DNA of 64,000 bases from assembly GCA_016211085.1 (NCBI GenBank), contig JACQSY010000103.1, positions 1 to 64,000 of the forward strand, given 5' to 3'. Below the pieces are notes generated by a model, which saw only the letters and a program-made list of their open reading frames with translations, searched no databases and was not told where the DNA came from. Shown one piece after another: positions 14,873 to 25,200 of this stretch. The DNA comes from Acidobacteriota bacterium. Lineage in GTDB: Bacteria > Acidobacteriota > UBA6911 > RPQK01 > JACQSY01. Numbering within the stretch: position 1 is the stretch's first letter; each line of letters starts with the position of its first letter. The position numbers and the translations under genes are program-made.

Positions 14873-17857
14873 TCAAGGGGGCTTGATAGGTCGCTCCTCC
14901 CGGCTGTTACTCAAGGGGGAAACTGAGCTTTCTAAGGAGACAGTATAGGAGCGCCGCCGCCGCTGCAAGGTGACCCATATCACAAGATAAAAAAATCTGG
15001 GAAAAAAAAGCGTTGCCTTGCAGAGGGGCCGGAAAAGGGCGCTCAGCGGAGCTTCCTGCAGAAACGAGTCAGAACCCCGGCTGTAACTCAGCGTGTCCTG
15101 AGATGAAAAACAAATAAGCTGCTCATTAAAGATCAACGTCTCTTTCGCGGGGAACAGCCGGAACAGGAGTTTCTGCAGCTTGAAAACCGGCTTTCCCGTG
15201 AGCACCGCCGCTTTTACGGTGGGACGGTAAGCGAGCAGTGAAAACATCACCTTTAAATGGTTACAACCTCTCCCGTATGTAAACACCTTTTCAATTCCGG
15301 GCACATCCCTAAAGTGGTCTTGCTGGTCCCGCGGGGCCAGGACAGCCAAGCGTGTTTGGCCTAGGATGCTGGGATCCTGAACCATCTCCGCTGCTTTCTT
15401 ATGCAGTGCACCTTCATCAGTTTGGATCAGCAGGACCCTGTGCTCGATGCTCGTCTCGGGAAGGTCGAAAAGAATCGGCTCGCGACGAAAAATCCTAGGG
15501 AAGGTATTAGGCCACAGCCGATAACAATCCAATCGAGCGTTAAACACCAGTTTGCGGCGATAGGGGAAAAGAAAAAAGAGGAGCTTCGCGTTGCGGAAAA
15601 CCGGCCTGCCCGTAAAGATCGCAGCACAGGCCGCAGGACGAAAACGGAGCGCTTTGAAAACGGCCTTGAGGCCGGCATGGAAGGAACCCCTAGAAAGCCA
15701 TTCCAGTTTTTTGATCTCGGCGAAATCCTCAAAGGATTTCCGGTCTTCCCAACGGCAAAGAGCGAGAATCTCGCAAGAAGGAAAAATCCGGGCTCGCAGG
15801 AGTCTTGCCGCTTCCCGCACGTAGAGAGGGTGTTCCGTCTGTATGAGTAGGATCTTCTGAGGGTTTGCCAGAATTTCTTCAAACAAGTAGCGGTCCCTTC
15901 GAAAGATCAGTGGCAGGGTGGTGGGGTTGAGCGAATAGCACCCCAGTTGGGCGTTAACCACGACCCGGCGGAGCACCGGGAACAAAAAGAAAAGCAGCTT
16001 GGCCTTGCGAAAAACCGGCCGTCCGGTGAAGATGGCTGCGGCACTATAAGGACGAAAACGCAGCATACGGATCAGGGTGCGGCAATTCTTGAAAAGCGAT
16101 CGCTTGGAAAACCAGGCAAGCGTATCGATATCCGCGCAACCCTCCAGGAATTCGCGATCCTCCCACCTGCAAAGAACCAAAATTTCAGACGAAGGAAAAA
16201 TCTTAGTCTTGAGCAGGCGAGCCGCTTCACGAACATAGCGAGGATCTTCTGTTTGTATCAGCAGGATTCTTCGAGGCGTTAAAGGGATCTCTTCAAATAA
16301 GTAGCGATCCTTTCGAAAGACCAGTGGAAAAGTGCGGGGGTTAAGCGAGTAGCACCCAAGTTGGGCGTTGACCACCACCCGGCGAAGCACCGGGAACAAA
16401 AAGAAAAGCAGCTTGGCCTTGCGAAAAACCGGCCGTCCGGTAAAGATGGCTGCGGCTCTATAAGGACGGAAACGCAGCAGCCGGATCAGGGTGCGGCAAT
16501 TCCTCCAGAACAATCTCTTGGAGAACCAGCAAAGTGTGTCGATATCAGGGCAGCTGGCCAGGAACTCGCGATCCTGCCACCTGCAAAGAGCCAGAATTTC
16601 CGAGGAAGGAGAAACCTTGGTTTTCAGCAGGCGGGCGGCTTTGCGAACGTAGCGCGGGTCCTCAGTCTGAATGAGCAGGATTCTTTCATGCGCAGGTTGA
16701 AACGTGAAAAGGTCCTTGCGGAAGATTCGGGGCAAAGTACCGAAGGTCAGTGGATAGCAATCGAGTTGTGCATTGGTTACCAGTCTTCGGCGGATGGGGA
16801 AAAGAAAAAAAAGCAGCTTGGTCTTCCTGAAGACCGGCCGGCCGGTAAATATGGCTGAGAGAAGGTCAGGGCGAAAACGCAGCGCTTGCAGCAGCGTCCG
16901 CCAATTCTGCTGAAAAGAGTTCCTGGAGAACCAAGCAATCTGATCCAGGTCTGCGCAAGCTTCGATTTCGTTTTGATCCTCATTTCGGCAGAGCGCGAGG
17001 ATTTCGCACCGCGGGAAGACTTTGGATTTTAGCAGGCGGGCTGTTTCACAAACATAGCGAGGACTTTCCGTTTGTATCAATAGGATGCGTGGATGGTTTT
17101 TCCAGGCAGCGCGGCCGGAGGAAAGGCGGTAAGCTAAGAATCGTGTCATGGAACGTAGGCTGCCTTCGAGGTGATCGCCATTCTCATTGACAATGACGAT
17201 CCGCCGGATGCGGCTGAAGAAGGGAAGAAGTTTTAAACTGAGATAGCCTTTTTCTCCAGAGAAAAAAGCTAACACCGAATCGAACTTGCGGGTTCGAATG
17301 AGCTGCCACGCTTTTCGTGCGGATCCTGGTGCTTTGAAAACGCGGGAATCTTCTGAGATCAACGCGCTCCAACGCTTCTCGGTTCGTTTCAAAGTGAATT
17401 CTCGACAACTCGGGATCAGGAGCACGTTCCCGCTCAGTCGCCAAACGGGGAAGTCCTTGGCAAAATCCAGGAACTCAGGCGGGCATTTGTAGGGCGGAGC
17501 GAAGATTGATTTCAACAGAAGCCACTTGCCCACAGGAGACACGTGGCCCTGATAGTCGCACTCTGTGAGTTGACCCGGCAAAGAGGCCGCCCGCTTTCTT
17601 ATTCTGGAGTACCCACGGTTCAGAAGAGGAAACACTATGAGGTCAAACTCTGGGATCTGTCGCGCGTCCTCGACGAAATAAGTACCTTCAACCAGTGAAA
17701 ATGTTTTGAGGCATTCCTGTACTTGGGGGTGCGAGGACATAAGGCGGTGAATTTCCCACTCGGGGTGCAATTCACGCAGGCGGTTGTGCACGTAGAAGAA
17801 CTGAGGCAAGTGGCAACATTGAACCAAAAGAACTCTTTTCTGTGCTTTTACGTTCAC
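14873..17857 (-). CDS. Tandem-repeat protein of a polysaccharide gene cluster
   Basis: The 994-residue product has two diverged N-terminal segments (about 1-256) and then five tandem copies of a 138-residue domain: 257-391, 392-529, 530-667, 668-805 and 806-935. Each copy has an (R/K)ILLIQTE strand, an EILALCRWED strand, an AAIFTGRPVFRKAKLLFFLFP segment and VNAQLxCY. This looks like the N-terminal half of a GT-B Rossmann fold, as in polysaccharide glycosyltransferases, but I see no nucleotide-sugar site. Residues 945-964 are a hydrophobic, possibly membrane-anchoring segment followed by arginines. GTG overlaps the upstream gene by 4 bp and has GGAGGAG 7 nt before it. Function unknown; a scaffold or repeated sugar-binding role is speculative. 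Confidence 0.8.
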   Translation of the reverse strand: MNVKAQKRVLLVQCCHLPQFFYVHNRLRELHPEWEIHRLMSSHPQVQECLKTFSLVEGTYFVEDARQIPEFDLIVFPLLNRGYSRIRKRAASLPGQLTECDYQGHVSPVGKWLLLKSIFAPPYKCPPEFLDFAKDFPVWRLSGNVLLIPSCREFTLKRTEKRWSALISEDSRVFKAPGSARKAWQLIRTRKFDSVLAFFSGEKGYLSLKLLPFFSRIRRIVIVNENGDHLEGSLRSMTRFLAYRLSSGRAAWKNHPRILLIQTESPRYVCETARLLKSKVFPRCEILALCRNEDQNEIEACADLDQIAWFSRNSFQQNWRTLLQALRFRPDLLSAIFTGRPVFRKTKLLFFLFPIRRRLVTNAQLDCYPLTFGTLPRIFRKDLFTFQPAHERILLIQTEDPRYVRKAARLLKTKVSPSSEILALCRWQDREFLASCPDIDTLCWFSKRLFWRNCRTLIRLLRFRPYRAAAIFTGRPVFRKAKLLFFLFPVLRRVVVNAQLGCYSLNPRTFPLVFRKDRYLFEEIPLTPRRILLIQTEDPRYVREAARLLKTKIFPSSEILVLCRWEDREFLEGCADIDTLAWFSKRSLFKNCRTLIRMLRFRPYSAAAIFTGRPVFRKAKLLFFLFPVLRRVVVNAQLGCYSLNPTTLPLIFRRDRYLFEEILANPQKILLIQTEHPLYVREAARLLRARIFPSCEILALCRWEDRKSFEDFAEIKKLEWLSRGSFHAGLKAVFKALRFRPAACAAIFTGRPVFRNAKLLFFLFPYRRKLVFNARLDCYRLWPNTFPRIFRREPILFDLPETSIEHRVLLIQTDEGALHKKAAEMVQDPSILGQTRLAVLAPRDQQDHFRDVPGIEKVFTYGRGCNHLKVMFSLLAYRPTVKAAVLTGKPVFKLQKLLFRLFPAKETLIFNEQLICFSSQDTLSYSRGSDSFLQEAPLSALFRPLCKATLFFPRFFYLVIWVTLQRRRRSYTVSLESSVSPLSNSREERPIKPP
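15857..16684 (-). repeat. Two near-identical 414-bp coding repeats
   Basis: Repeat units 2 (16271-16684) and 3 (15857-16270) of the gene are offset by exactly 414 bp. Bases 15972-16027 and 16386-16441 are identical over 56 nt, and surrounding bases differ at only a few positions. The flanking units (16685-17089, 15443-15856, 15053-15442) are much more diverged. Confidence 0.9.
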
Positions 17858-20148
17858 CTAGCCACTCCTCCGCCTTTTGCCAGTTCTTCGTAAAGTTGAA
17901 CCAGCTGTTTGCCTAGTAGATCCCAGCGATAGCGGCGAACGGCGGTCTCGCGGCCAGCGGCCCCGAGACGCGCCGCAAATTCCGAATTTTCCAGCAACGC
18001 CACCGTCCAGAGCGCAAAATCCTCCGCTGCGTCCGCGATCATAACGTTCTCTCCATGAGAGCACTCGATGCCCAGGCAAGCCAGTGGTGTGCCTACAACG
18101 GCTCTGCCCGCAGACCAGGCTTCTAGAATTTTCCCGCGTATGCCCACCCCCGTGCGCAGCGGAACGACTACCACCCGAGCCAAGCGATAGTAGTCACGAA
18201 TATCGGGTACAAAACCGGTCACGGTGATATTCGGATGTGCGCCTTTTTCCAGGATGGATCGCGGCGGACTCGAGCCTACAACGTAGAGGTGGGCCTGCGG
18301 GCGCACGTCGAGTATCCGTGGAAAGATATCCTCACAAAAGAAGTGGACGGCATCCACATTGGGCTGGTGCCGAAACGCGCCCACGAACAACACGCCGTTG
18401 GGATCGCTTTCGAGAGGGTCTTCGAATTTGAAGTACTCGGTATCCACACCCGTGTTCACAACGAACAGCTTGGAAGAGTCGAGATAGCCGGTCAGGAAAC
18501 TGCGATCCACATCGGTGACACAGACCACTGTGTCCACCTGACGACAGAGGTTGATTTCCCGATATAGGGTCTGCAGCGTATTGTATTTCTTTCGCAGCTT
18601 ACCAACGACACGCTTCTCCAGCGGGATTAAACTCTGGTGGGCCGCGTAATTCACTTCGATTTCAGTGACTATTTTGCGACTCCCGTTGACGAGATCCGCG
18701 AACTGCGCCATTTGCGTCCATTCGAAGTGCACAATGTCAAAGCGCTTTCTTTGCAGCAGGGTGCGAAGCCGTTCTCTAAATTCCAGGCTGTTGAATTCTT
18801 CAAACGGCTCATAAGGGAACAGGGACACAGGGAGAAATCCGCGTCGCAGGACTGTCACCACTTCTTCGCAATAGGGTGCGAGCTCAGAGGTTTGGCGTTC
18901 TTCGCGAGCGTTCTCTACAAAGCTGATGAGGCTGACTCGATGTTTCTTGGATACCTCTCGCAGCAGTTGAAACACACGGCCGGCGCCGCCGTGTTGCCCT
19001 AATTGAGGTAAGTAAGCGCTGACAATCAGGATGCGCAGCGAATCCTGGAGATGCGCCTCGCCGGCTGTCGCTAAAGATGGTGGATTACTCCAGCCGGGCA
19101 GCTGCAGGTTGAGGAGCTCAAAATCTGAATAAATGCGGGAAGGCTCGGCGATTCGAAAATGAAAAATGTCCAGGAGACGATGCAGACTGCGCAAGTAGGT
19201 CTGGGGGGAGAACCTCTCAAAGAAGAAAAACGGAATCATCAGCAAATGAGGAACCAGAAAGTTCCACTGAAAATTCCTCCACGCGTACCAGAGCTTGCGT
19301 TGTTCAATGAGCTGTTGCAGCTCCTCCTGTTTAAAGCGCGCCGAACTGCTGCTGCGGTGCTTGTGCAGTACGCGGCTGCGGGGTGCCAGCAGAATTTTCC
19401 AGCCGCGGCGCCAGGCGCGATAACCGAGGTCCGTGTCTTCAAAGTAGCAGGGCGAAAAGACTTCGGAAAATCCACCAAGGGCCAGAAAGGCTTTGCGATT
19501 GAAAGCGGAGGAGCCGCCGCCCGCCCAAAAGACTGGCGTCTCCTTTTCACTATCGACCGCTTGGTGGGAGAGGTGCAGGTAGCCTCTTCGCCAGCAGCCC
19601 CGTGTAAACCCGGTTTCCTCACGCCGTTTGCCTTCTGGAAACAGGATTTGAGATGTGACTGCGAACACTGCGGCATCGGAAAAAGGCGACAGCAAAGGAT
19701 CCAGAAAACCGTGCTCCACAATCATGTCGTTGTTAAGAAGGACCACGATGTCATGTTTTGAAGCCTCCACACCCCGATTGTTTCCCTCACCAAAACCAAG
19801 ATTTTCGGGCAGCGCAAGGATGCGAATAGAGGGATACGTTTCCCGGACCCACTCCACGCTATCGTCGCTGCTTCCGTTGTCCACCAGAATAATTTCGTGG
19901 GGTTTTCCACTGCTTTGGACAGCGTGCACCAGAGCGGGAAGGCTTTCTTGCAGAAGTGTTCTGCCGTTCCAGTTGAGAACCACGATCGAGCACAATTCGC
20001 GGGTCGGGGAAACACTGCTGGGAAGGGCCGTACAGCAGCGGCAAACCTTCCGTCGCAGAAACCCAAGAAAGTCCGCTATGGCAAAACAAGCCAGCAGCAG
20101 GAGCTGAAAGGGAAGAAACACCAACCAGAGTGCCATCCGCACGATCAT
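17854..20148 (-). CDS. Two-domain glycosyltransferase (GT2-GT4 fusion)
   Basis: A 764-residue fusion that probably adds two successive sugars to a surface polysaccharide at the cytoplasmic face. An N-terminal hydrophobic helix (residues 2-31) may anchor it. The GT2 domain (about 50-330) has VVLNWNGR, LVDNGSSDDS, LLNNDM as the metal motif and a FEDTDLGYRAWRRGW acceptor-side segment as in rhamnosyltransferases. The GT4 domain (about 370-760) has HGGAGRVFQLL near its start, NTGVDTEYF, VGAFRHQPN, and the GVGIRGKILEAWSAGRAVV nucleotide-sugar loop with its catalytic glutamate. ATGA overlaps join it to both neighbours. Confidence 0.92.
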   Translation of the reverse strand: MIVRMALWLVFLPFQLLLLACFAIADFLGFLRRKVCRCCTALPSSVSPTRELCSIVVLNWNGRTLLQESLPALVHAVQSSGKPHEIILVDNGSSDDSVEWVRETYPSIRILALPENLGFGEGNNRGVEASKHDIVVLLNNDMIVEHGFLDPLLSPFSDAAVFAVTSQILFPEGKRREETGFTRGCWRRGYLHLSHQAVDSEKETPVFWAGGGSSAFNRKAFLALGGFSEVFSPCYFEDTDLGYRAWRRGWKILLAPRSRVLHKHRSSSSARFKQEELQQLIEQRKLWYAWRNFQWNFLVPHLLMIPFFFFERFSPQTYLRSLHRLLDIFHFRIAEPSRIYSDFELLNLQLPGWSNPPSLATAGEAHLQDSLRILIVSAYLPQLGQHGGAGRVFQLLREVSKKHRVSLISFVENAREERQTSELAPYCEEVVTVLRRGFLPVSLFPYEPFEEFNSLEFRERLRTLLQRKRFDIVHFEWTQMAQFADLVNGSRKIVTEIEVNYAAHQSLIPLEKRVVGKLRKKYNTLQTLYREINLCRQVDTVVCVTDVDRSFLTGYLDSSKLFVVNTGVDTEYFKFEDPLESDPNGVLFVGAFRHQPNVDAVHFFCEDIFPRILDVRPQAHLYVVGSSPPRSILEKGAHPNITVTGFVPDIRDYYRLARVVVVPLRTGVGIRGKILEAWSAGRAVVGTPLACLGIECSHGENVMIADAAEDFALWTVALLENSEFAARLGAAGRETAVRRYRWDLLGKQLVQLYEELAKGGGVAR

Positions 20149-21455
20149 GGGAGCAGCTCGACACTGAAAATGATGACTCCCAGCTCTCGCTGGTCGGACG
20201 ATTGGGGTGGCCGTTCCGCAGTGGGCACGCGCAGGCGTACCTCTACCATGCGCTCGCCGAGGTCATTAAAGGGAAGAAAGTATTCCAAGGTGAAGTTCAA
20301 AGGGGAATCGAAGAAATGCTCCCCAATGCGGGTTCCTTCCACCCATACCTCCAAATGATTGGAGCGATGGGTGAAACCTGAAAGGCGTATGATTCGAGGC
20401 GAGGTGCGCGTCTGTAGATAACACACGGCCTCGCGTGATATCCATCGGAATTTGTCACCCGACTCCGACTCCTCGCGCCAGTACCATCCTCTGCCGAGTT
20501 GATGGTTGAAGAGCCCTTGTCGAAAATTTAAAACGGATGAGAAATCGCCCATATCTCCGTTGGATGGTTGGTGCTTCTCGTAATACCAGGAGTGTTTAAG
20601 TTTGAGGCGCTGTGATTCTTTCATACCACGATGCACGAGAATTCCCCAGAACTCCGCATGTGGATACCATCCCAGTCCGGCGTAAAGAAGGGGAGTGCGC
20701 CACGGAAAGAGCCGTAAATATTGCCGGCGATCCAATCCACAAGGTAGATCGTGAAGCAGCTCGAACCTGCTGTCCGCGATGGCTCGCCGCAGTCGGCGAG
20801 GCGTGAGGAGCTGAATGCGACTGAAACTGCCATGCTCTTGCAGGAACCCCGGGTTGAAGAGACCAATGTAACCATCTCTTAAAGAAGAAGGCAAATAATG
20901 CGGGAAGTACAGTTCAGAATGGGCGTCATACGGGTGCCACCAGTTAGGCGTGGTAAAAAAAACCATTCCCAGAGGCTTTAAGACGCGGGCCAGTTCGGAA
21001 AAGCACCGTAGCTGCCAATCAAAGCCGCCGGTAAGGTGTTCAATCACGTCGAAAGCAAAAATGTAATCGAAGCAAGAATCTTCGAAAGGGAAATGTGTAG
21101 CGTTGCATCGGAGAAAATGCCGGTTGTGGGCGGGCCTTGTGAATTGGAGCACATGCGAGTGATAGTCTCCGCCTGCGTAGAGTGCACATTGAGATGAGAT
21201 CAGTTCTCCCAGGCCCCCCGTGCCACATCCAATATCCAGCACGCGCTTTCCACGAAAGTCAATTAAGACCAGTTTTGAAAAGTTCTCCAAAAGTTGGCGA
21301 TTACGTTCGCGGCTTCTTTTCCAATAATCCACCCAGCGTTGGATCGAAGCCTCATCATCAGGGGAAAAGATCGTACGGGCCGTGTCTTCGAGCGACCGCC
21401 GTTTCATGTTGTAAGACTGAGGTCCTCCACCAGTTGCTTTTGTGGTGCGCGTCAC
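20145..21455 (-). CDS. Class I SAM methyltransferase of the polysaccharide operon
   Basis: The N-terminal half (about residues 60-200) is a Rossmann SAM methyltransferase: VLDIGCGTGGLGELI is motif I, and FDYIFAFDVIEHL the substrate-side strand. The C-terminal region (about 300-436) is beta-rich, with FTLEYFLPFNDLGERMVEVRLRVP, and may recognise the glycan. It opens the operon that continues with the GT2-GT4 fusion and the repeat protein, all with 4-bp overlaps. It could methylate a sugar to cap a chain, by analogy with O-antigen methyltransferases. GTG 21455 gives 436 residues; ATG 21407 (420) is also possible. Confidence 0.85.
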   Translation of the reverse strand: MTRTTKATGGGPQSYNMKRRSLEDTARTIFSPDDEASIQRWVDYWKRSRERNRQLLENFSKLVLIDFRGKRVLDIGCGTGGLGELISSQCALYAGGDYHSHVLQFTRPAHNRHFLRCNATHFPFEDSCFDYIFAFDVIEHLTGGFDWQLRCFSELARVLKPLGMVFFTTPNWWHPYDAHSELYFPHYLPSSLRDGYIGLFNPGFLQEHGSFSRIQLLTPRRLRRAIADSRFELLHDLPCGLDRRQYLRLFPWRTPLLYAGLGWYPHAEFWGILVHRGMKESQRLKLKHSWYYEKHQPSNGDMGDFSSVLNFRQGLFNHQLGRGWYWREESESGDKFRWISREAVCYLQTRTSPRIIRLSGFTHRSNHLEVWVEGTRIGEHFFDSPLNFTLEYFLPFNDLGERMVEVRLRVPTAERPPQSSDQRELGVIIFSVELLP

Positions 21456-21558
21456 ACTGTCGGCATGCTCCGAGCGGTAGCATAAGGAAGCGCAGCGGAG
21501 TGGTCAAGGCAGGCGGCATGGTTGCGAGACGAAGGTGTCGTATAATATTTTTAACCTT

Positions 21559-22158
21559 ATGAAAAAGAATGTTCTTCTGCTACTGATGACAGTTCTTTCC
21601 TTCTCAATAGCCTCGGCGGCCACGGTTCGAACGGTGAACCTGTTTGAAATGGTGGCGCTGGCCGAACGTGTTTTCTGGGGGCGTTGTGTGGCGGTGGAAA
21701 ACCAGCTCGAGGAAGGAACCAGTTTCCCTATTGTCCGGTACACGTTTGAGGTGCTTGACGGCATTAAAGGCGTTCACACGGGAGAAACCATCGTCTTCAA
21801 ACAGGCGTCTTCTGGATTAGGGGGTATTGCTGGGCTGCCCCAATACCAGAAGGGTAAAGAGGTGCTGCTGTTTCTCTATTCGGAGAGCGATTCGGGCCTG
21901 ACCAGTCCGGTGGGAATGGCGCAAGGGGCATTTCGGGTCACCAAGACTCCTGATCAGCAGGTGAGTTTCATTAACGGGGTCCAAAACGAGAACTTGGCTG
22001 TGAATCTCTCCCCGGTGGACATAGCGGAATCCGGGCTGTCCCTTCCTGAAGTCGAGCAGATGAAGTCGCGGGGACCAATCACGCGACAAGCTCTCACTGC
22101 AGTGGTCGAAAAGATAAACAATTATCAGCTCAAGAAAAAGACTCGCTCGTGGCGATAA
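21559..22158 (+). CDS. Secreted protein of unknown function
   Basis: The 199-residue protein has a clear signal peptide (MKKNVLLLLMTVLSFSIASA, cleavage after ASA) and a mature domain rich in beta strands, with YTFEVLDGIKGVHTGETIVFKQ near its middle. I do not recognise the family with certainty; secreted single-domain proteins like this often sit beside secreted metalloproteases. TATAAT (21541-21546) lies 12 nt before ATG 21559 and there is no Shine-Dalgarno sequence. The protease gene follows after 48 bp on the same strand, so the pair is probably co-expressed. Confidence 0.75.
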   Translation: MKKNVLLLLMTVLSFSIASAATVRTVNLFEMVALAERVFWGRCVAVENQLEEGTSFPIVRYTFEVLDGIKGVHTGETIVFKQASSGLGGIAGLPQYQKGKEVLLFLYSESDSGLTSPVGMAQGAFRVTKTPDQQVSFINGVQNENLAVNLSPVDIAESGLSLPEVEQMKSRGPITRQALTAVVEKINNYQLKKKTRSWR

Positions 22159-22206
22159 GAAGAGTATTTTCTTGTTGCTCAGCAACTGATGCTACGAGGC
22201 AAGCGA

Positions 22207-25200
22207 GTGAATAACGTCAATTCCAACTCATACACTTCACCTTTCCGGCTGATTTTTCTGGTCTGCCTGGCCGCTGCCGGTCGACTGCTCCTGGCAGGGG
22301 GACCCACATTTGTCGGCTCTGGTGGACTGCCGTTTATGTGGGATCCCACAGTGGGGGTTCCTTACGCAATAGATCAGGGTCCGTTGGGGAGTTTAAACAA
22401 CGAGGACGCAGAGCAACTGGTTCGCGACGCCTTTGAAGCATGGAAGGGCGTGGAGACGGCGACCCTCACTTTTTCAGAGCAGGAGCCGCTGAGCACCGAT
22501 CTCAATGGTCAAAATTACCGAAGCTTTATGGGGAGTCAGCTTCACCCTGAGAACCCCATTATTTTTGATAGTGACGGAAGCATCATCGCAGACCGACTTG
22601 GGGTTGAGGCGAAGGACGTTGTTTTAGGTTTTGCGGGAATCCGGTTTGCCGACACTCAAACGCAGCGTTTTCAGTCAGGTTGGGTGGTCCTGAATGGGAC
22701 CCGTGCCAATCACAGCGCTTTCAAGGTAGTGGTGGTGCACGAAGTGGGACACCTATTAGGGCTCGACCATACTCAGGCCGGGCGCCCTTTTGCTGAGGAT
22801 GGCAACTTGCTCAATAACAACTCAGTTCCGGTCATGTATCCAGTGGCTCAGGTTGGGGGATCCACCCAGCCTCTGCGAGATGACCAAGTCTGGTTTTCGT
22901 GGTTGTATCCGGAACCGATTTTCCGCCCGTCTACAGGAACGATCAAAGGGCAGGTTTTTCGCAGAACCGGAGGCGCTTTTCAGGGCGCCAATGTGGTGGC
23001 CGTTCCTATTGACTCCAGCTTGATTGAGCAGCGCAGAGAGATGGTCTCGGTGGTTTCGGATTTCTTAATTACCAATGATGGAAGCTATGAGCTGCCGGGA
23101 CTGACTCCGGGTGACTATTACGTCTATATCGAGCCTTTGGATTCCGACTTTACGAGGGGAAGCGGCGTAGGTCCGTACGACGCACGCTTCAGCAATTTCA
23201 TCAAGGATTATTACAACGCGGCCAATGAAAGCGGCACGGATTCCGATAACCCCAATGAGAAGACCGTGATCCGGGTGGCGGCAGGGCAGACCGTCTCCGG
23301 CATCAACCTGGTTTCTAATGAAAACATCAATGATCTGGACGCACTGACTGACGATGATGAGATGACGTTTGAATTCCCGGCCGGCTTTAGTTTCCCCTTT
23401 TACGGAAAGGCCTACCGGGAGGTAGTGGTCAACAGTGACGGCAATCTTACGTTCACCGGGGGTGACAGCCAACCAGGGGCAGCACGCAGCCGGGAACGTT
23501 TTCTAACCGGGCTGCCCCGCATTGCCCCGTTATTTACCGACCTGGATCCCGGCTCTCGGGGCGATGACAAGAAAGTTACGGCAACTGCCGGTACCGGCGA
23601 GTTGACGTTCGCGTGGGAAAATGTGCCTGAGTTTACCGATAGCGGTGAAACACGTCCCGGCAATCGCTTCTCAGTGACTTTGTATGCCAACGGAGATATC
23701 CGTTTCAAATATGAGTCAATCCAGGTGACGCCGGATTTAGACAACTTACAGGTGATTGTGGGAATTTCTCCAGGAAAGGCCAGCGTCAATAGCGTGGCCA
23801 CAGATTTTTCCACCCGAAGCTTGCCGATACGCTATCGAAGCGCGCCGGTCTTTGAGGCCTTTGAGGGCTCCAGCTTTGACCTGAGCGGCAAGGAAATTCT
23901 GTTTAAGACGGCGGACAGCCTGGCGACGATCGCTGACCTGTTCTTTCCTTTTTACCAGGGCAACAGCCAGAACTTTACCGGTTATGCGGTGACCAATCAC
24001 GCGCCGGTGGATGCAGAGTTGCTTTTTCAGGCTTTTGGCCGCCAGGGGGAGCCTTTACCCTTTGCCGATAACCCGCACATCGAGACGCTGGGGCCGCAGA
24101 AACAGTTGGCAAGGCTTGGCAGCGAGCTATTCGGAACCAGCCTTGCCACCCTTCAGAACGGCTGGGTTAAGGTAGGTTCCACCCGTCCGGAAATGGCAAG
24201 CTTTTTCCAGTTCGGCAATGGATTGACGGGATCGCTGACGAAGATGGATGGCTCGGTAGCGATTCGTGCCGCCTCTAAGGTCCTTTTCTTCACGCGGATT
24301 TATCAAGGGCCGGCCAGTTTCCCCAGTCTGAGCGGACCCCGCGATGCGACCACCCTTCTCAGCATCGCCAACCCGAGCACCACGGAAAGCATCACGCTGC
24401 TGCTCAAGATAGTGAACGCGGCCGGGCAGCCTTTGGCTGCGGAAGTGAGCCGCACGCTCGCCGCCCAAGGACAGCTCATTGAGTCGGTCGGCTCGCTTTT
24501 CGGATTGCCTGGCTCCGTTTCGGGAGGAATGATCCGGGTAGATGTGACGGGCGGAGTAGGTGCGGTTGGATTCCAACTCGTCGAGCTCGAAGACACCGTG
24601 CTTGGCCTCAACGCTTCACCTGCTGGCACTGCCAATCTTGCTTATTCTGCGCAGCTGGCCAATGGGACGGCGGAAGGGCTCTCAATTTTTACGAACATCA
24701 AACTCGTCAATACCGCAGGTGTTCCACGCTCCGTGACTTTGCGTGCCTTCAGGGAAGACGGGTCTGTGATTGGAGTGTTTGGCCCGAGCGGCCTGGTGCT
24801 CAATCCCAATCAATCGTTTGAACGCGACGTGGCGGACGTTTTTGGTTTGGGACCGACCACCAGTCCCGCCATTACCGGTTCCATCGTTGTTGAAGCCGAT
24901 GGCCCAGGCATTATTGGTGATGTCATTTTTGGCGATCCGCGACGGATTGACTTTGCGGCCGCCATGCCGCTGCAGTCGGTGCTCTTCAAACGCGCCATCT
25001 TCAGCCAGGTCTCCAACGGGTCGCTGGATCCCTCGCGGCCATCCTTGAACACGTTTACCGGGCTGGCGTTTTTTAACCCGAACGCTGCGGCTGCCGAAGT
25101 CACAATCCAAGTGTTCCGTTCTGATGGAACTCTGGTCGGCTCGAAATCTCTGAGCCTCGGGCCTAACCGGAGGCTGTCGGAAACCGTGCAACAGTTGATT

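Noticed and set aside
15401-16858. Plus-strand frames inside the repeat-protein gene
   Set aside because: Their repeats at 15947 and 16361 mirror the 414-bp coding repeats; they are antisense shadows without ribosome sites.
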